Positions 7,869 through 15,878 of a stretch of DNA of 62,854 nucleotides are shown in pieces. This stretch comes from Actinomycetes bacterium (lineage in GTDB: Bacteria; Actinomycetota; Actinomycetes; Mycobacteriales; Mycobacteriaceae), in contig JAEXZY010000163.1 of the NCBI GenBank assembly GCA_023404955.1, positions 1 through 62,854 on the forward strand, read 5' to 3'. The position numbers were made by a program, and so were the translations under genes. The stretch's first letter is position 1. Each line of letters starts with the position of its first letter. The notes below the pieces were generated by a model that was given only the letters and a program-made list of their open reading frames with translations, was not told the origin of the DNA and made no database searches.

Positions 7869-10334
7869 GTGGCGCAGCGGCTCGTCGTCGTCGGCAACGG
7901 AATGGCCGGCATTCGCGCGTTGGAGGAGATTCTCGCTCGCGGCGGCAGAGATCAGTTCCAGATCACCGTGTTCGGCGATGAGCCGTACGGCAACTACAAC
8001 CGCATCCTGCTGTCGAACGTGCTTGCTGGGGCGGATGACCCGACCGACATCTACCTCAACACGCTGGACTGGTACGCCGACAACGACATCGAACTGCGCG
8101 CCGGGGTGCGCGTAGTGCGGCTGGACACGTTCGCCCACCTCGTGCACGCCGACGACGGCACCACCGTGCACTACGACAAACTCATTCTCGCGACAGGCAG
8201 TCGCTCGTTCTTCCCGCCCATGGCCGGGCTGTGGGCCGACAACAAGACGCTGGCCGACGGCGTGTTCGGGTTCCGCACGCTCGACGACACCGCGGCGATG
8301 ATCGCCGAAGCGGCGCACCGCACCAAGGCGGTCGTCGTCGGGGGCGGTCTGCTGGGGCTGGAAGCCGCACGCGGGCTGCAGAACCGCGGCCTCGACGTCG
8401 ATGTCGTGCACGCCGGTCCCACCCTGATGAATGCGCAACTCGACGACCCCGCCGGGGCGATCCTGCGCGCGTCGGTGGAGTCGCTGGGCATCGGGGTGCA
8501 CACGGAGAAGCGCACCAGCGAGGTGCTGGTCACCGACGATCGTCTGACGGGCATCCGGTTCGCCGACGGCTCCCAGTTGGACTGCGACATGCTGGTGATC
8601 GCGGCAGGCATCCGGCCGAATGTCGGCCTGGCCCAACGCGCCGGGCTCACGGTGGAACGCGCCGTCGTCACCGACGACCACATGCGGTCGGTGGATGACG
8701 ACGACGTCTACGTCGTCGGTGAGTGCGCTCAACATCGCGGCCAGGTCTACGGTCTCGTCGCGCCGCTGTGGGAGCAGGCGCGCGTGCTGGCCGATCACCT
8801 CACCGGCGCGGACGTCACCGCCGCCTACCACGGGTCCCGGGTGGCGACGAAGCTCAAGGTGGCCGGCGTCGACGTCGCCTCGATGGGCGTCAAGGCACCC
8901 GAACACCCCGACGACGAATTCGTGCAGTACAGCGAGCCCAAACACGGCGTGTACAAGACGGTGGTGATCCGCGACGGGAAGCTGGTGGGCGCCACGCTCG
9001 TCGGTGACGTCTCGAAGGTCTCGTTCCTGACCCAGGCCTTCGACAGCGGGCTGCCACTGCCCGACGAGCGGGTGGCGCTGATGTTCGACATCGGCACACC
9101 CGACGTCGGCGTCGGTATCGCCGAACTGGCTGACGATGCGCAGGTCTGCAACTGCAACGGTGTCTCGAAGGGCGCACTGGTCGCGTGTGTGCGCGACGGC
9201 GAGAGTTCGGTCGCGGGCGTGATGGCGAAGACCAAGGCCGGCAAGGGTTGCGGCTCCTGCAAGGAACTGGTGTGCCAGGTCGTGGAGTGGGCGGCGGGCG
9301 GCGCCGTCACCGAAGACCCGTCGGCATCCTGGTATGTGCCCGCCATCCCCTACGACAAGCCGACGCTGATGCACCACATCCGCGAGCTCCGACTGCATTC
9401 TGTCTCTTCGGTGTTCGCCGCACTCGCCCCTGACGGCAAGCCCGATGCCGGCTCGAAGATGGCGCTGGCGTCGCTGCTGGAGATGATGTGGGCCGACGAA
9501 TTCGTCGACGAGCGGGATGCCCGGTTCATCAACGATCGGGTGCACGCCAACATCCAACGCGACGGCACCTTTTCGGTGGTGCCGCAGATGAAGGGCGGGG
9601 TGACAAGCGCCGCGCAACTCCGCAAGATCGCCGATGTCGCCGAGAAGTACGAGATCCCGATGATCAAGTGCACGGGTGGTCAGCGCATCGACCTGCTCGG
9701 GGTGCGCAAAGAAGATCTGCCCGCGGTCTGGGCGGATCTGGACATGCCGTCCGGCTACGCGTACGGGAAGAGCTTCCGGACCGTGAAAACCTGTGTGGGC
9801 AGCGACTTCTGCCGCTACGGGGTGGGTGACTCCACAGCGCTGGGAATCGCGATCGAGGAACGGTACCAGGGGCTGGCGAGCCCGGCGAAGATGAAGCTGG
9901 CTGTCACGGGGTGCCCGCGCAACTGCGCGGAGGCGCTGTGCAAGGACCTCGGTGTCGTCGCGGTGGACGGCGGCCGCTGGGAGATCTATGTCGGCGGGGC
10001 GGCCGGGGCGCACATCCGTAAGGGCGATCTGCTGGCGACGGTGGACTCCGCCGACGAGGTGATGACGCTGACGGGCCGCTTCCTGCAGTACTACCGGGAG
10101 AACGCGAACTGGCTGGAGCGCACCTACAAGTGGGTGCCGCGGTTGGGAATCGAGCACATTCGGGCGGTGGTGGTCGAGGACGCCGACGGGTTGGCCGCGG
10201 GGCTGGACGAGCGGATGCAGAAGTCGGTGGACGCCTACAGTGATCCGTGGCGTGATGGCCGAGAACCTCAGATGGAGGGCCAATTTCGCACGTCGCTGCC
10301 GCTGCTGCCGCTCCCCCAGGTGCCCGTCCGATGA
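7869..10334 (+). CDS. nirB: Assimilatory nitrite reductase [NAD(P)H], large subunit
   Basis: An 821-residue cytoplasmic enzyme for six-electron reduction of nitrite to ammonium. An FAD/NAD-binding pyridine nucleotide oxidoreductase region occupies about the first 300 residues (VVVGNGMAG at the start, second dinucleotide fold VVVGGGLLGLEAA). A BFD-like [2Fe-2S] domain has Cys427, 429, 461 and 464. The sulfite/nitrite reductase part carries the siroheme-[4Fe-4S] ligands Cys642, 648, 682 and 686 in the expected C-x5-C and C-x3-C spacing. The start is GTG. It overlaps nirD by 4 bp (ATGA), implying translational coupling. It acts downstream of the nitrate reductase encoded 2 kb away on the other strand. 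Confidence 0.95.
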   Translation: MAQRLVVVGNGMAGIRALEEILARGGRDQFQITVFGDEPYGNYNRILLSNVLAGADDPTDIYLNTLDWYADNDIELRAGVRVVRLDTFAHLVHADDGTTVHYDKLILATGSRSFFPPMAGLWADNKTLADGVFGFRTLDDTAAMIAEAAHRTKAVVVGGGLLGLEAARGLQNRGLDVDVVHAGPTLMNAQLDDPAGAILRASVESLGIGVHTEKRTSEVLVTDDRLTGIRFADGSQLDCDMLVIAAGIRPNVGLAQRAGLTVERAVVTDDHMRSVDDDDVYVVGECAQHRGQVYGLVAPLWEQARVLADHLTGADVTAAYHGSRVATKLKVAGVDVASMGVKAPEHPDDEFVQYSEPKHGVYKTVVIRDGKLVGATLVGDVSKVSFLTQAFDSGLPLPDERVALMFDIGTPDVGVGIAELADDAQVCNCNGVSKGALVACVRDGESSVAGVMAKTKAGKGCGSCKELVCQVVEWAAGGAVTEDPSASWYVPAIPYDKPTLMHHIRELRLHSVSSVFAALAPDGKPDAGSKMALASLLEMMWADEFVDERDARFINDRVHANIQRDGTFSVVPQMKGGVTSAAQLRKIADVAEKYEIPMIKCTGGQRIDLLGVRKEDLPAVWADLDMPSGYAYGKSFRTVKTCVGSDFCRYGVGDSTALGIAIEERYQGLASPAKMKLAVTGCPRNCAEALCKDLGVVAVDGGRWEIYVGGAAGAHIRKGDLLATVDSADEVMTLTGRFLQYYRENANWLERTYKWVPRLGIEHIRAVVVEDADGLAAGLDERMQKSVDAYSDPWRDGREPQMEGQFRTSLPLLPLPQVPVR

Positions 10335-10633
10335 CTGTGGAGGTCGGCAGGCTCGACGAGATCCCGGTCGGCGAGGGACGCACGTTCGCCGTTGACGGGC
10401 GCCAGGTGGCGGTGTTCCGGTTGCGCGACGACTCGCTGCGCGCACTCGACGCGGTGTGTCCACACCGCGGTGGGCCACTCGCCGACGGGCTCACCGACGA
10501 CTGCGTGGTGGTCTGCCCCCTGCACGGGCACACCTTCGACATGTCGACGGGTACTGAGGTATCCGGCGCCGACTTCGCGGTGCGCAGCTATTCGGTGCAG
10601 GCCGTCGATGGGACGATCAGGCTGACGCTGTAG
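10331..10633 (+). CDS. nirD: Nitrite reductase small subunit, Rieske [2Fe-2S] protein
   Basis: A 100-residue protein with a Rieske-type cluster site: CPHRGG (Cys43, His45) and CPLHGH (Cys62, His65). The length fits NirD, the small partner of NirB. Its ATG lies inside the nirB stop (ATGA), the usual sign of a coupled pair. The product would join the cytoplasmic NAD(P)H nitrite reductase complex. No terminator hairpin with a T tract is evident in the 127 bp after it. Confidence 0.93.
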   Translation: MTVEVGRLDEIPVGEGRTFAVDGRQVAVFRLRDDSLRALDAVCPHRGGPLADGLTDDCVVVCPLHGHTFDMSTGTEVSGADFAVRSYSVQAVDGTIRLTL

Positions 10634-10680
10634 CGGCGGTTACCACAAAGGTCTGACACGAATCACGCTGCGGCATCGGC

Positions 10681-10707
10681 TTATCCACAGCGTGGCCGTT
10701 ATCCACA
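10681..10707 (+). promoter_or_regulatory. Two tandem DnaA-box-like 9-mers (TTATCCACA)
   Basis: TTATCCACA occurs at 10681-10689 and again at 10699-10707 in the same orientation, 18 bp apart start to start. Both extend to TTATCCACAG. They match the E. coli DnaA box exactly; the mycobacterial box is usually quoted as TTGTCCACA. They lie between nirD and the second HNH gene, 54-80 bp before its ATG. A role in replication is not implied by two sites alone. Confidence 0.4.
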
Positions 10708-10752
10708 GATGACCGCGGCTGGCATGGCGAGTACGGCTGTGCGGCAATAGAT

Positions 10753-10768
10753 TCGACGGTATGTTCGA
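10753..10768 (+). promoter_or_regulatory. LexA-like SOS box overlapping the start codon of the second HNH gene
   Basis: TCGACGGTATGTTCGA has a perfect right half (GTTCGA) and a left half (TCGACG) that differs at two positions from TCGAAC. The ATG of the gene lies inside the box. The same arrangement at the first HNH gene (1355-1370) supports a shared control, although this copy is weaker. Confidence 0.45.
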
Positions 10769-12365
10769 CCGTCTCGTCAGCAGCGCAGCCACCCCGGGTG
10801 AGCGGGTGCGGGCGTACGCGCGAGTCGAGAACGCGGCCTGCGCGGCGCGGTTGTCGGCGATGGCCGATCTGCTCGAGCGGGCCTACGCCGCGTCGGGCTC
10901 GGCTGAGCGGGAGCAGTGGCGCTGCGACAACTGGTCGTCGGTGTGTGCGCAGATCGGTGCGGCGCAGACGCTGACCGGTGGAATGGTCAACGCGCTGCTG
11001 ACCAATGCGGTCGTCCTGCGGGAGCGGCTCCCCAAGGTCGCCGAGGTCTTCGCCGAAGGACTGATCACCTACCTTCTGGTGCGCACCATCTGCAATCGGA
11101 CCACGCTGGTGCAGGACCCTGCCGCACTGCGGGCGATTGATGCCGAGCTGGCCGAGCAGCTGCGCACGTGGGGCGCTAAGTCGCTGAGTCAGACCGACGC
11201 CGACATCGACACGCTCGTGCTGCGCCACGACCCGTACGCGGTGCGCCGGGCCGAGGATGTGGTGCGCACGACCGGAGTCACCGTGCACACCGATGGCACC
11301 ACGGGAGTCGCTCATGTGGATGCGACCGTCAACGCCACCGATGGCGCGGCATTCGACCGGCGCGCCGACCTGCTGGCCCGCACGGTGTGCGATCGCGATC
11401 CGCGCACGCTGGATCAGCGCCGCGCAGCAGCGTTGGGAGCGATGGGCTTCGGCTGGGACCGGTTGCCCTGCATGTGCGAGGAGCCGGATTGCGACGCCGC
11501 CGCCAGACCGCCTGTGGGCGGGGTCGTCATCCACGTCATCGCCCGTGAAGACGCGGTCGAGGACGTGGGTGACCTTACTTCGAATGACGCGAAGCCCGAA
11601 GCCGAGGCCGAGGCCGACACGGCTTCCCCTCCGCCGCCACGCGCAGGCAATCTGACCTCGCAGCGTCGCGCTCTGACGGGTGAGCCCCCGCCGCTGTTGT
11701 CACAACCGTTGCGCGATACCACCTTTGCTGAGCTCGTCGCCGAACTGAGCGCGGAACCAGGCGAGTTCAGCGCGGCGTCGCCCGGCATCGTCATCGGCGG
11801 TCCGGTGCTGCCCGCGGCGGTCGTCGCTCAACTCGCGATGCACGCCACCACCAAGAAGCTGCTCCATCCGGGCCAGGCCGCCCCGGAACCGCGCTACCGA
11901 CCCTCGCGAGCGTTGGCCGACTTCGTACGGTCTCGAGACCTGACCTGCCGGCACCCCGGCTGCACTCGGCCGATCGACGACCTCGACCACACGATCCCCT
12001 ATCCGTGGGGACCGACGTGCGCGTCGAACCTGGCCGGCTACTGCCGTCACCACCACCTGCTGAAGACTTTCTGGCCGGGCTGGTCGAACGTACAGTATCC
12101 GGACGGGACGATCGTGTTCACCGACCCTGACGGACAGACCTCGACGAGCTACCCGGGTAGCCGATTGCTGTTCCCCGAGCTGTGCGAACCCACCGCACCG
12201 GTCCGCGAGTGCAGCACCCCGCCCCCGGAACAGAGCGCCGGCCTCACCATGCCGAAGCGACGGATCACCCGCATGCAGGCGCGTCGACAACGCGTCGAGG
12301 CAGAGCGACAACGCAACGCGCCTTGGGCAGAACGGTATCTGCGCGAGTCGATCCCGCCGTTCTAG
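10761..12365 (+). CDS. DUF222 / HNH endonuclease domain protein (13E12 family)
   Basis: A 534-residue protein with an N-terminal helical DUF222 region and a C-terminal HNH module: CRHPGCTRP, the LDHTIPYPWG His segment, then SNLAGYCRHHHLLK. Between them is a low-complexity acidic/proline linker near residues 270-300. The basic C-terminal tail (RRQRVEAERQR) may bind DNA. It is a diverged relative of the gene at 1-1351, not an exact repeat, and the two point away from each other around the nitrate genes. Family members are dispersed in mycobacterial genomes. Nuclease activity is inferred from the motif only. It converges on the universal stress gene with a 4-bp gap. Confidence 0.87.
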   Translation: MFDRLVSSAATPGERVRAYARVENAACAARLSAMADLLERAYAASGSAEREQWRCDNWSSVCAQIGAAQTLTGGMVNALLTNAVVLRERLPKVAEVFAEGLITYLLVRTICNRTTLVQDPAALRAIDAELAEQLRTWGAKSLSQTDADIDTLVLRHDPYAVRRAEDVVRTTGVTVHTDGTTGVAHVDATVNATDGAAFDRRADLLARTVCDRDPRTLDQRRAAALGAMGFGWDRLPCMCEEPDCDAAARPPVGGVVIHVIAREDAVEDVGDLTSNDAKPEAEAEADTASPPPPRAGNLTSQRRALTGEPPPLLSQPLRDTTFAELVAELSAEPGEFSAASPGIVIGGPVLPAAVVAQLAMHATTKKLLHPGQAAPEPRYRPSRALADFVRSRDLTCRHPGCTRPIDDLDHTIPYPWGPTCASNLAGYCRHHHLLKTFWPGWSNVQYPDGTIVFTDPDGQTSTSYPGSRLLFPELCEPTAPVRECSTPPPEQSAGLTMPKRRITRMQARRQRVEAERQRNAPWAERYLRESIPPF

Positions 12366-12369
12366 CGGA

Positions 12370-12762
12370 TCACGCCTCGGGGGGTTTGACCGCCAGCACC
12401 GGCTTCGGGCACTCCAGGATCAGCTTCTGCGCGACGCTGCCGAGCAGCAGCTTGCCCACCGGGCTGCGGTGCCGGATGCCCACGACGAGCAGCTGCGCAT
12501 CCTCGCGGTCCATCGCCGTCAGGAGTTCGTCGGCGGCGTCCACGCCCACCGGCTGGGTCAGCTGGTAGGCCACGCCGCACTCCTGCAGCCGCGCCTCGAC
12601 GTCGTGCACTTCGTCTTCCCCGGCGAACCGCGAATCCACATACGACTCACCGGATGTCGAGTTGATGACGAACAAGTCGGTGCCGCGCAGCTTCGCCTCG
12701 GAGATGCCGTGCTCGAGCGCGGCCTGGCCGAACCGGTCTGCGGTGTATCCCACGACGATCAC
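12370..12762 (-). CDS. Universal stress protein (UspA family), single domain
   Basis: A 130-residue Usp fold: MIVVGYTAD at the N-terminus, VDAADELL before the central strand QLLVVGIRH, then the ATP-binding type loop G-x-R-x-R-x-x-x-G-K-x-x-x-G-S. Most mycobacterial Usp proteins have two tandem domains; this one has a single domain. The GTG start overlaps the tctA stop (GTGA, 12759-12762), so it is the last gene of the tctCBA unit. That linkage suggests it senses energy state or modulates the transporter; this is inference. Confidence 0.85.
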   Translation of the reverse strand: MIVVGYTADRFGQAALEHGISEAKLRGTDLFVINSTSGESYVDSRFAGEDEVHDVEARLQECGVAYQLTQPVGVDAADELLTAMDREDAQLLVVGIRHRSPVGKLLLGSVAQKLILECPKPVLAVKPPEA

Positions 12763-14300
12763 AGCTGGCCCGCCTTTTCCTTCTGGTCCTTGTCGTCCTC
12801 GACCACCAGCAGCGACTCCTCGCTGCGGTGCATCAGCCGCAGGACCAGCGGCGCCAGCAGCAGCAGCGCCATCAGCACATAGGTGACGATCGCGACCGGC
12901 TCGGTGAACAGGTTGCCCCAGTCACCGCCGCCGAGCTGCAGGCTCTGCCTGAGCTGACGTTCGATACGCGGGCCGAGGATCACCCCGATGATCAGCGGCA
13001 GCACCGGCAGACCGAAGCGCCGCATCATCAGACCCATCAACCCGAACACCAGCAGCAGGACGAGATCCAACGGCTGCAGGTTCACAGCGAACGCACCGAG
13101 TGTGGCGAAGAACAGGATGCCGGCGTAGAGGTACGGCCGCGGCGTGCGCAGCAGCTTGGCCCACAGCGGCGCCAGCGGCAGGTTCAGTACCAGCAGCAGG
13201 AAGTTGCCGATGAACAGGCTCGCGATCAGCGTCCAGATGAGCAGCGGCTCCTTCTCGAACAGCGTCGGACCGGGCTGGATGCCGTAGGACACGAACGCCG
13301 TCAGGATCACCGCGGCGGTGGCGTTGGTCGGCAGACCGAGCGAGAGCATCGGCACCAACGTGCCTGCCGCCGACGCGTTGTTGGCCGCTTCCGGCCCGGC
13401 GACGCCTTCGATGGCGCCCTTGCCGAACTCCTCGGGATGCTTCGAGAGCTTCTTCTCGGTGATGTAGCTCAAGAACGTCGGCAGCTCGGCGCCACCGGCG
13501 GGCAGCGCACCGAACGGGAACCCGAACGCGGTGCCGCGCAGCCACGGCTTCCACGACCGACCCCAGTCCTGCTTGCTCATCCACGGCCGTCCCACCGGGA
13601 TCACATCGGCCGGCCGGCGCCGCAGATGCGCGGCCACCCACAGCGCCTCACCGACGGCGAAGACCGCGACCGCGATCACGACGATGTCGATCCCGTCGGC
13701 GAGCAGCGGGATACCGAACGTGGCGCGCGGCTGTCCGGTCAGCGAGTCGATGCCGACGATCCCGATGGCCAAGCCCAGCAGCAGCGAGATCAGGCCGCGC
13801 ATCTTCGACGAGCCGAGGACCGCGGTGACCGCCACGAGCGCGAACAGCATGATCGCGAGATACGACGGGGCGCCGAGTGTGACGGCGAACCGCGAGATCG
13901 TCGGTGCGAACATGGCCAGCAGCGCGGTACCGATCGACCCCGCGACGAACGATCCGATCGCTGCTGTGGCAAGGGCTTGCGCCGCCCGCCCCGCTTTCGC
14001 CATCTTGTTGCCCTCGATCGCGGTGATCACCGACGACGATTCGCCCGGGGTGTTCAACAGGATCGAGGTGGTGGAGCCGCCGTACATACCGCCATAGAAG
14101 ATGCCGGCGAACATGATGAACGCCGCACTGGGGCTGACGTTGTAGGTGATCGGCAGTAACAGCGCCACCGTCATGGCGGGCCCGATGCCCGGCAGCACGC
14201 CGACCGCGGTGCCCAGCAGCACGCCGATCACGGCGTACAGCAGGTTCATCGGGGTGGCGGCCTCGGCGAAGCCCTGCAAGAGCCAGTCGAAGTTTCCCAT
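12759..14300 (-). CDS. tctA: Tripartite tricarboxylate transporter, large permease subunit
   Basis: A 513-residue integral membrane protein with about 10-12 hydrophobic helices. The conserved TctA core is recognisable: GIGPAMTVALLLPITY near residue 38, then FYGGMYGGSTTSILLNTPG near 68, and the repeat-related AGGAELPTFLSY and SLGLPTNATAAVIL in the second half. It should carry carboxylate substrate across the membrane, driven by an ion gradient and fed by the binding protein TctC. It directly abuts tctB upstream and overlaps the stress protein gene downstream. Confidence 0.93.
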   Translation of the reverse strand: MGNFDWLLQGFAEAATPMNLLYAVIGVLLGTAVGVLPGIGPAMTVALLLPITYNVSPSAAFIMFAGIFYGGMYGGSTTSILLNTPGESSSVITAIEGNKMAKAGRAAQALATAAIGSFVAGSIGTALLAMFAPTISRFAVTLGAPSYLAIMLFALVAVTAVLGSSKMRGLISLLLGLAIGIVGIDSLTGQPRATFGIPLLADGIDIVVIAVAVFAVGEALWVAAHLRRRPADVIPVGRPWMSKQDWGRSWKPWLRGTAFGFPFGALPAGGAELPTFLSYITEKKLSKHPEEFGKGAIEGVAGPEAANNASAAGTLVPMLSLGLPTNATAAVILTAFVSYGIQPGPTLFEKEPLLIWTLIASLFIGNFLLLVLNLPLAPLWAKLLRTPRPYLYAGILFFATLGAFAVNLQPLDLVLLLVFGLMGLMMRRFGLPVLPLIIGVILGPRIERQLRQSLQLGGGDWGNLFTEPVAIVTYVLMALLLLAPLVLRLMHRSEESLLVVEDDKDQKEKAGQL

Positions 14301-14828
14301 TTACAGAATCCCATCCAGAACGCCTGCGGGCAGCGGGATTCCGAGCCCGGAGTAAAAACCGTAGAAGGTGGCGACGGCCAGCACGGCACCGATCGCGATG
14401 TTGCGCACGTAATGCTTGCTGCCGAGCACGGTGGCGCACCCGGCGAAGAACAGGGCCCCGGCGATCGCCCACCCGAGCGGCTGCACGAGCACGATCAGCA
14501 GGATGAACAGACCGACGAGCAGACCGACGGTGCGCCAGTCGCTGGGCATGTCCGGATCGATGTCCTCGCCCGCGTCGGCCTCGCCGCGGGACCCACGGGG
14601 AATCGCGATGGCCAAGACCACCGCCATCACCAGCAGCCCGATCCCGATCGCGATCGGGAACAGCCGGGGCCCAACGGGATCGACTTTTGCGTAGCCGCCG
14701 GGCATCGACACGCCGTCGAAGACGAGGAAGGCCCCGACGACCACCATCACCGCGCAGACGACGTACTGTGCGTAGTCTGGGCGACCCGGCGCCCTCGTGG
14801 TCTGTTCGGTCTGCTCGGTGTTGCTCAT
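14301..14828 (-). CDS. tctB: Tripartite tricarboxylate transporter, small permease subunit
   Basis: A 175-residue protein with four predicted membrane helices and a hydrophilic N-terminus rich in Thr and Glu. Length and topology fit TctB, the poorly conserved small membrane subunit of these transporters; the family assignment leans on position between tctC and tctA. I chose the ATG at 14828 because it overlaps the tctC stop by 4 bp (ATGA). Longer in-frame starts would run inside tctC. Confidence 0.85.
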   Translation of the reverse strand: MSNTEQTEQTTRAPGRPDYAQYVVCAVMVVVGAFLVFDGVSMPGGYAKVDPVGPRLFPIAIGIGLLVMAVVLAIAIPRGSRGEADAGEDIDPDMPSDWRTVGLLVGLFILLIVLVQPLGWAIAGALFFAGCATVLGSKHYVRNIAIGAVLAVATFYGFYSGLGIPLPAGVLDGIL

Positions 14829-15826
14829 ACCAGCCCCAGATCCGTCAGCGTCGTCTCCACCCGCCGGTCCTGCTCTTCGAGGAAGTCCTCGAACGGCTGC
14901 CCGGTCATGAAGGCGTCGGTCCATCCGTTCTTCACCAGCGCCTCTTTCCAGGCGTCGGTGGCATGCATCTCTTCCAGCACCTTGATCATCGCGTCCCGGT
15001 CCTCGTCCGAAATGTCCGGCGGGGCAAGCACTCCGCGCCAGTTGGTGAAGGTCAGGTCGATCCCGGCCTCCTTCAGAGTGGGTGCGTCGACACCCTCGAC
15101 CCGCTCGTCACCCGAGACTGCGAGCACCCGCACCTGACCGGATTCGATCTGGTCGACGTACTCACCGAGGCCGGAGGTGCCCGCGGCGATCTTGTTGCCC
15201 AGCAGCGCCGTCAGCAGGTCGCCACCGCCGTCGTAGGACACGTAGTTGACCTTCGTCGGATCGACGCCGGCCGCCTTGGCGGTCTCCATCGGGAACAGGT
15301 GATCGGGGCCGCCCGGATTCGAGCCGCCGCCGACGGTGACCTTGGCCGGATCGGCCTTCCACGCCGCGACGAAGTCGGCCAGGGTTCTGTACGGCGAGGA
15401 CGCCGGGACCAGGATGCCCTCCTGCTCCTCCACCATCTTGGCCAGCGCGGTGGCATTGGAGGCGCGGGCCTTGGAGCCATTGGTGAACGTCGCGCCCACC
15501 ACGCCCAGACCCATCATCATCATCAGGTCGCCGTTGCCTTTTTCATTGATCAGGCGGGCCATCGCGACGGTGCCGCCGGCGCCGATCACGTTGAAGACCT
15601 CGACGCGGCCGGTGATCTTCTCGTCTTCCATGACCTTGACCGCGGTGCGCGCGGTCAGGTCGTAACCGCCACCCGGGCTGTTCGGCACCATCATGCGGAG
15701 GCGGTGCAGCCCCGTGTCCTCGCCGCGGGTCACACCGCACGCTGTGAGCAGCAATGCGGCGATCATGGCGAGGACGATGCCGATGGCCGGCGTGCGCCGG
15801 CCCGATGCGAACATGTCGTCCCCCAT
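14825..15826 (-). CDS. tctC: Tripartite tricarboxylate transporter substrate-binding lipoprotein
   Basis: A 333-residue exported protein. A hydrophobic signal ends in a lipobox (LLLTAC, Cys30), so it is probably membrane-anchored outside the cell. TctC/Bug features include NSPGGGYDLTAR near the mature N-terminus, GGGSNPGGPDHL in the middle, and LTFTNWRGVLAPP near residue 250, the ligand-binding loops of this family. The ligand is a carboxylate, identity unknown. An internal ATG at 15814 is an alternative start. It is divergent from the sensor kinase gene, with very little intergenic space. Confidence 0.9.
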   Translation of the reverse strand: MGDDMFASGRRTPAIGIVLAMIAALLLTACGVTRGEDTGLHRLRMMVPNSPGGGYDLTARTAVKVMEDEKITGRVEVFNVIGAGGTVAMARLINEKGNGDLMMMMGLGVVGATFTNGSKARASNATALAKMVEEQEGILVPASSPYRTLADFVAAWKADPAKVTVGGGSNPGGPDHLFPMETAKAAGVDPTKVNYVSYDGGGDLLTALLGNKIAAGTSGLGEYVDQIESGQVRVLAVSGDERVEGVDAPTLKEAGIDLTFTNWRGVLAPPDISDEDRDAMIKVLEEMHATDAWKEALVKNGWTDAFMTGQPFEDFLEEQDRRVETTLTDLGLV

Positions 15827-15864
15827 CAGTTGATTGTGATGCTCAGCAATACTGGACCCCGGCA

Positions 15865-15878
15865 GTGACTCAGGTCAC
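15865..15878. promoter_or_regulatory. Palindrome GTGAC-N4-GTCAC between tctC and the kinase gene
   Basis: GTGACTCAGGTCAC is a perfect 5-bp inverted repeat in the short divergent region. It is a candidate operator for the adjacent response regulator acting on tctC. It also contains the first possible GTG start of the kinase, which casts doubt on that start. Confidence 0.35.

Noticed and set aside
7419..10478. A 1019-codon open frame antisense to nirB and nirD
   Set aside because: It mirrors the codon structure of nirB in a GC-rich genome, has no domain or signal of its own, and nirBD are certain.
12828..14159. A 443-codon plus-strand frame opposite tctA
   Set aside because: Gln/Arg/His-rich antisense of a membrane protein gene, no ribosome site.
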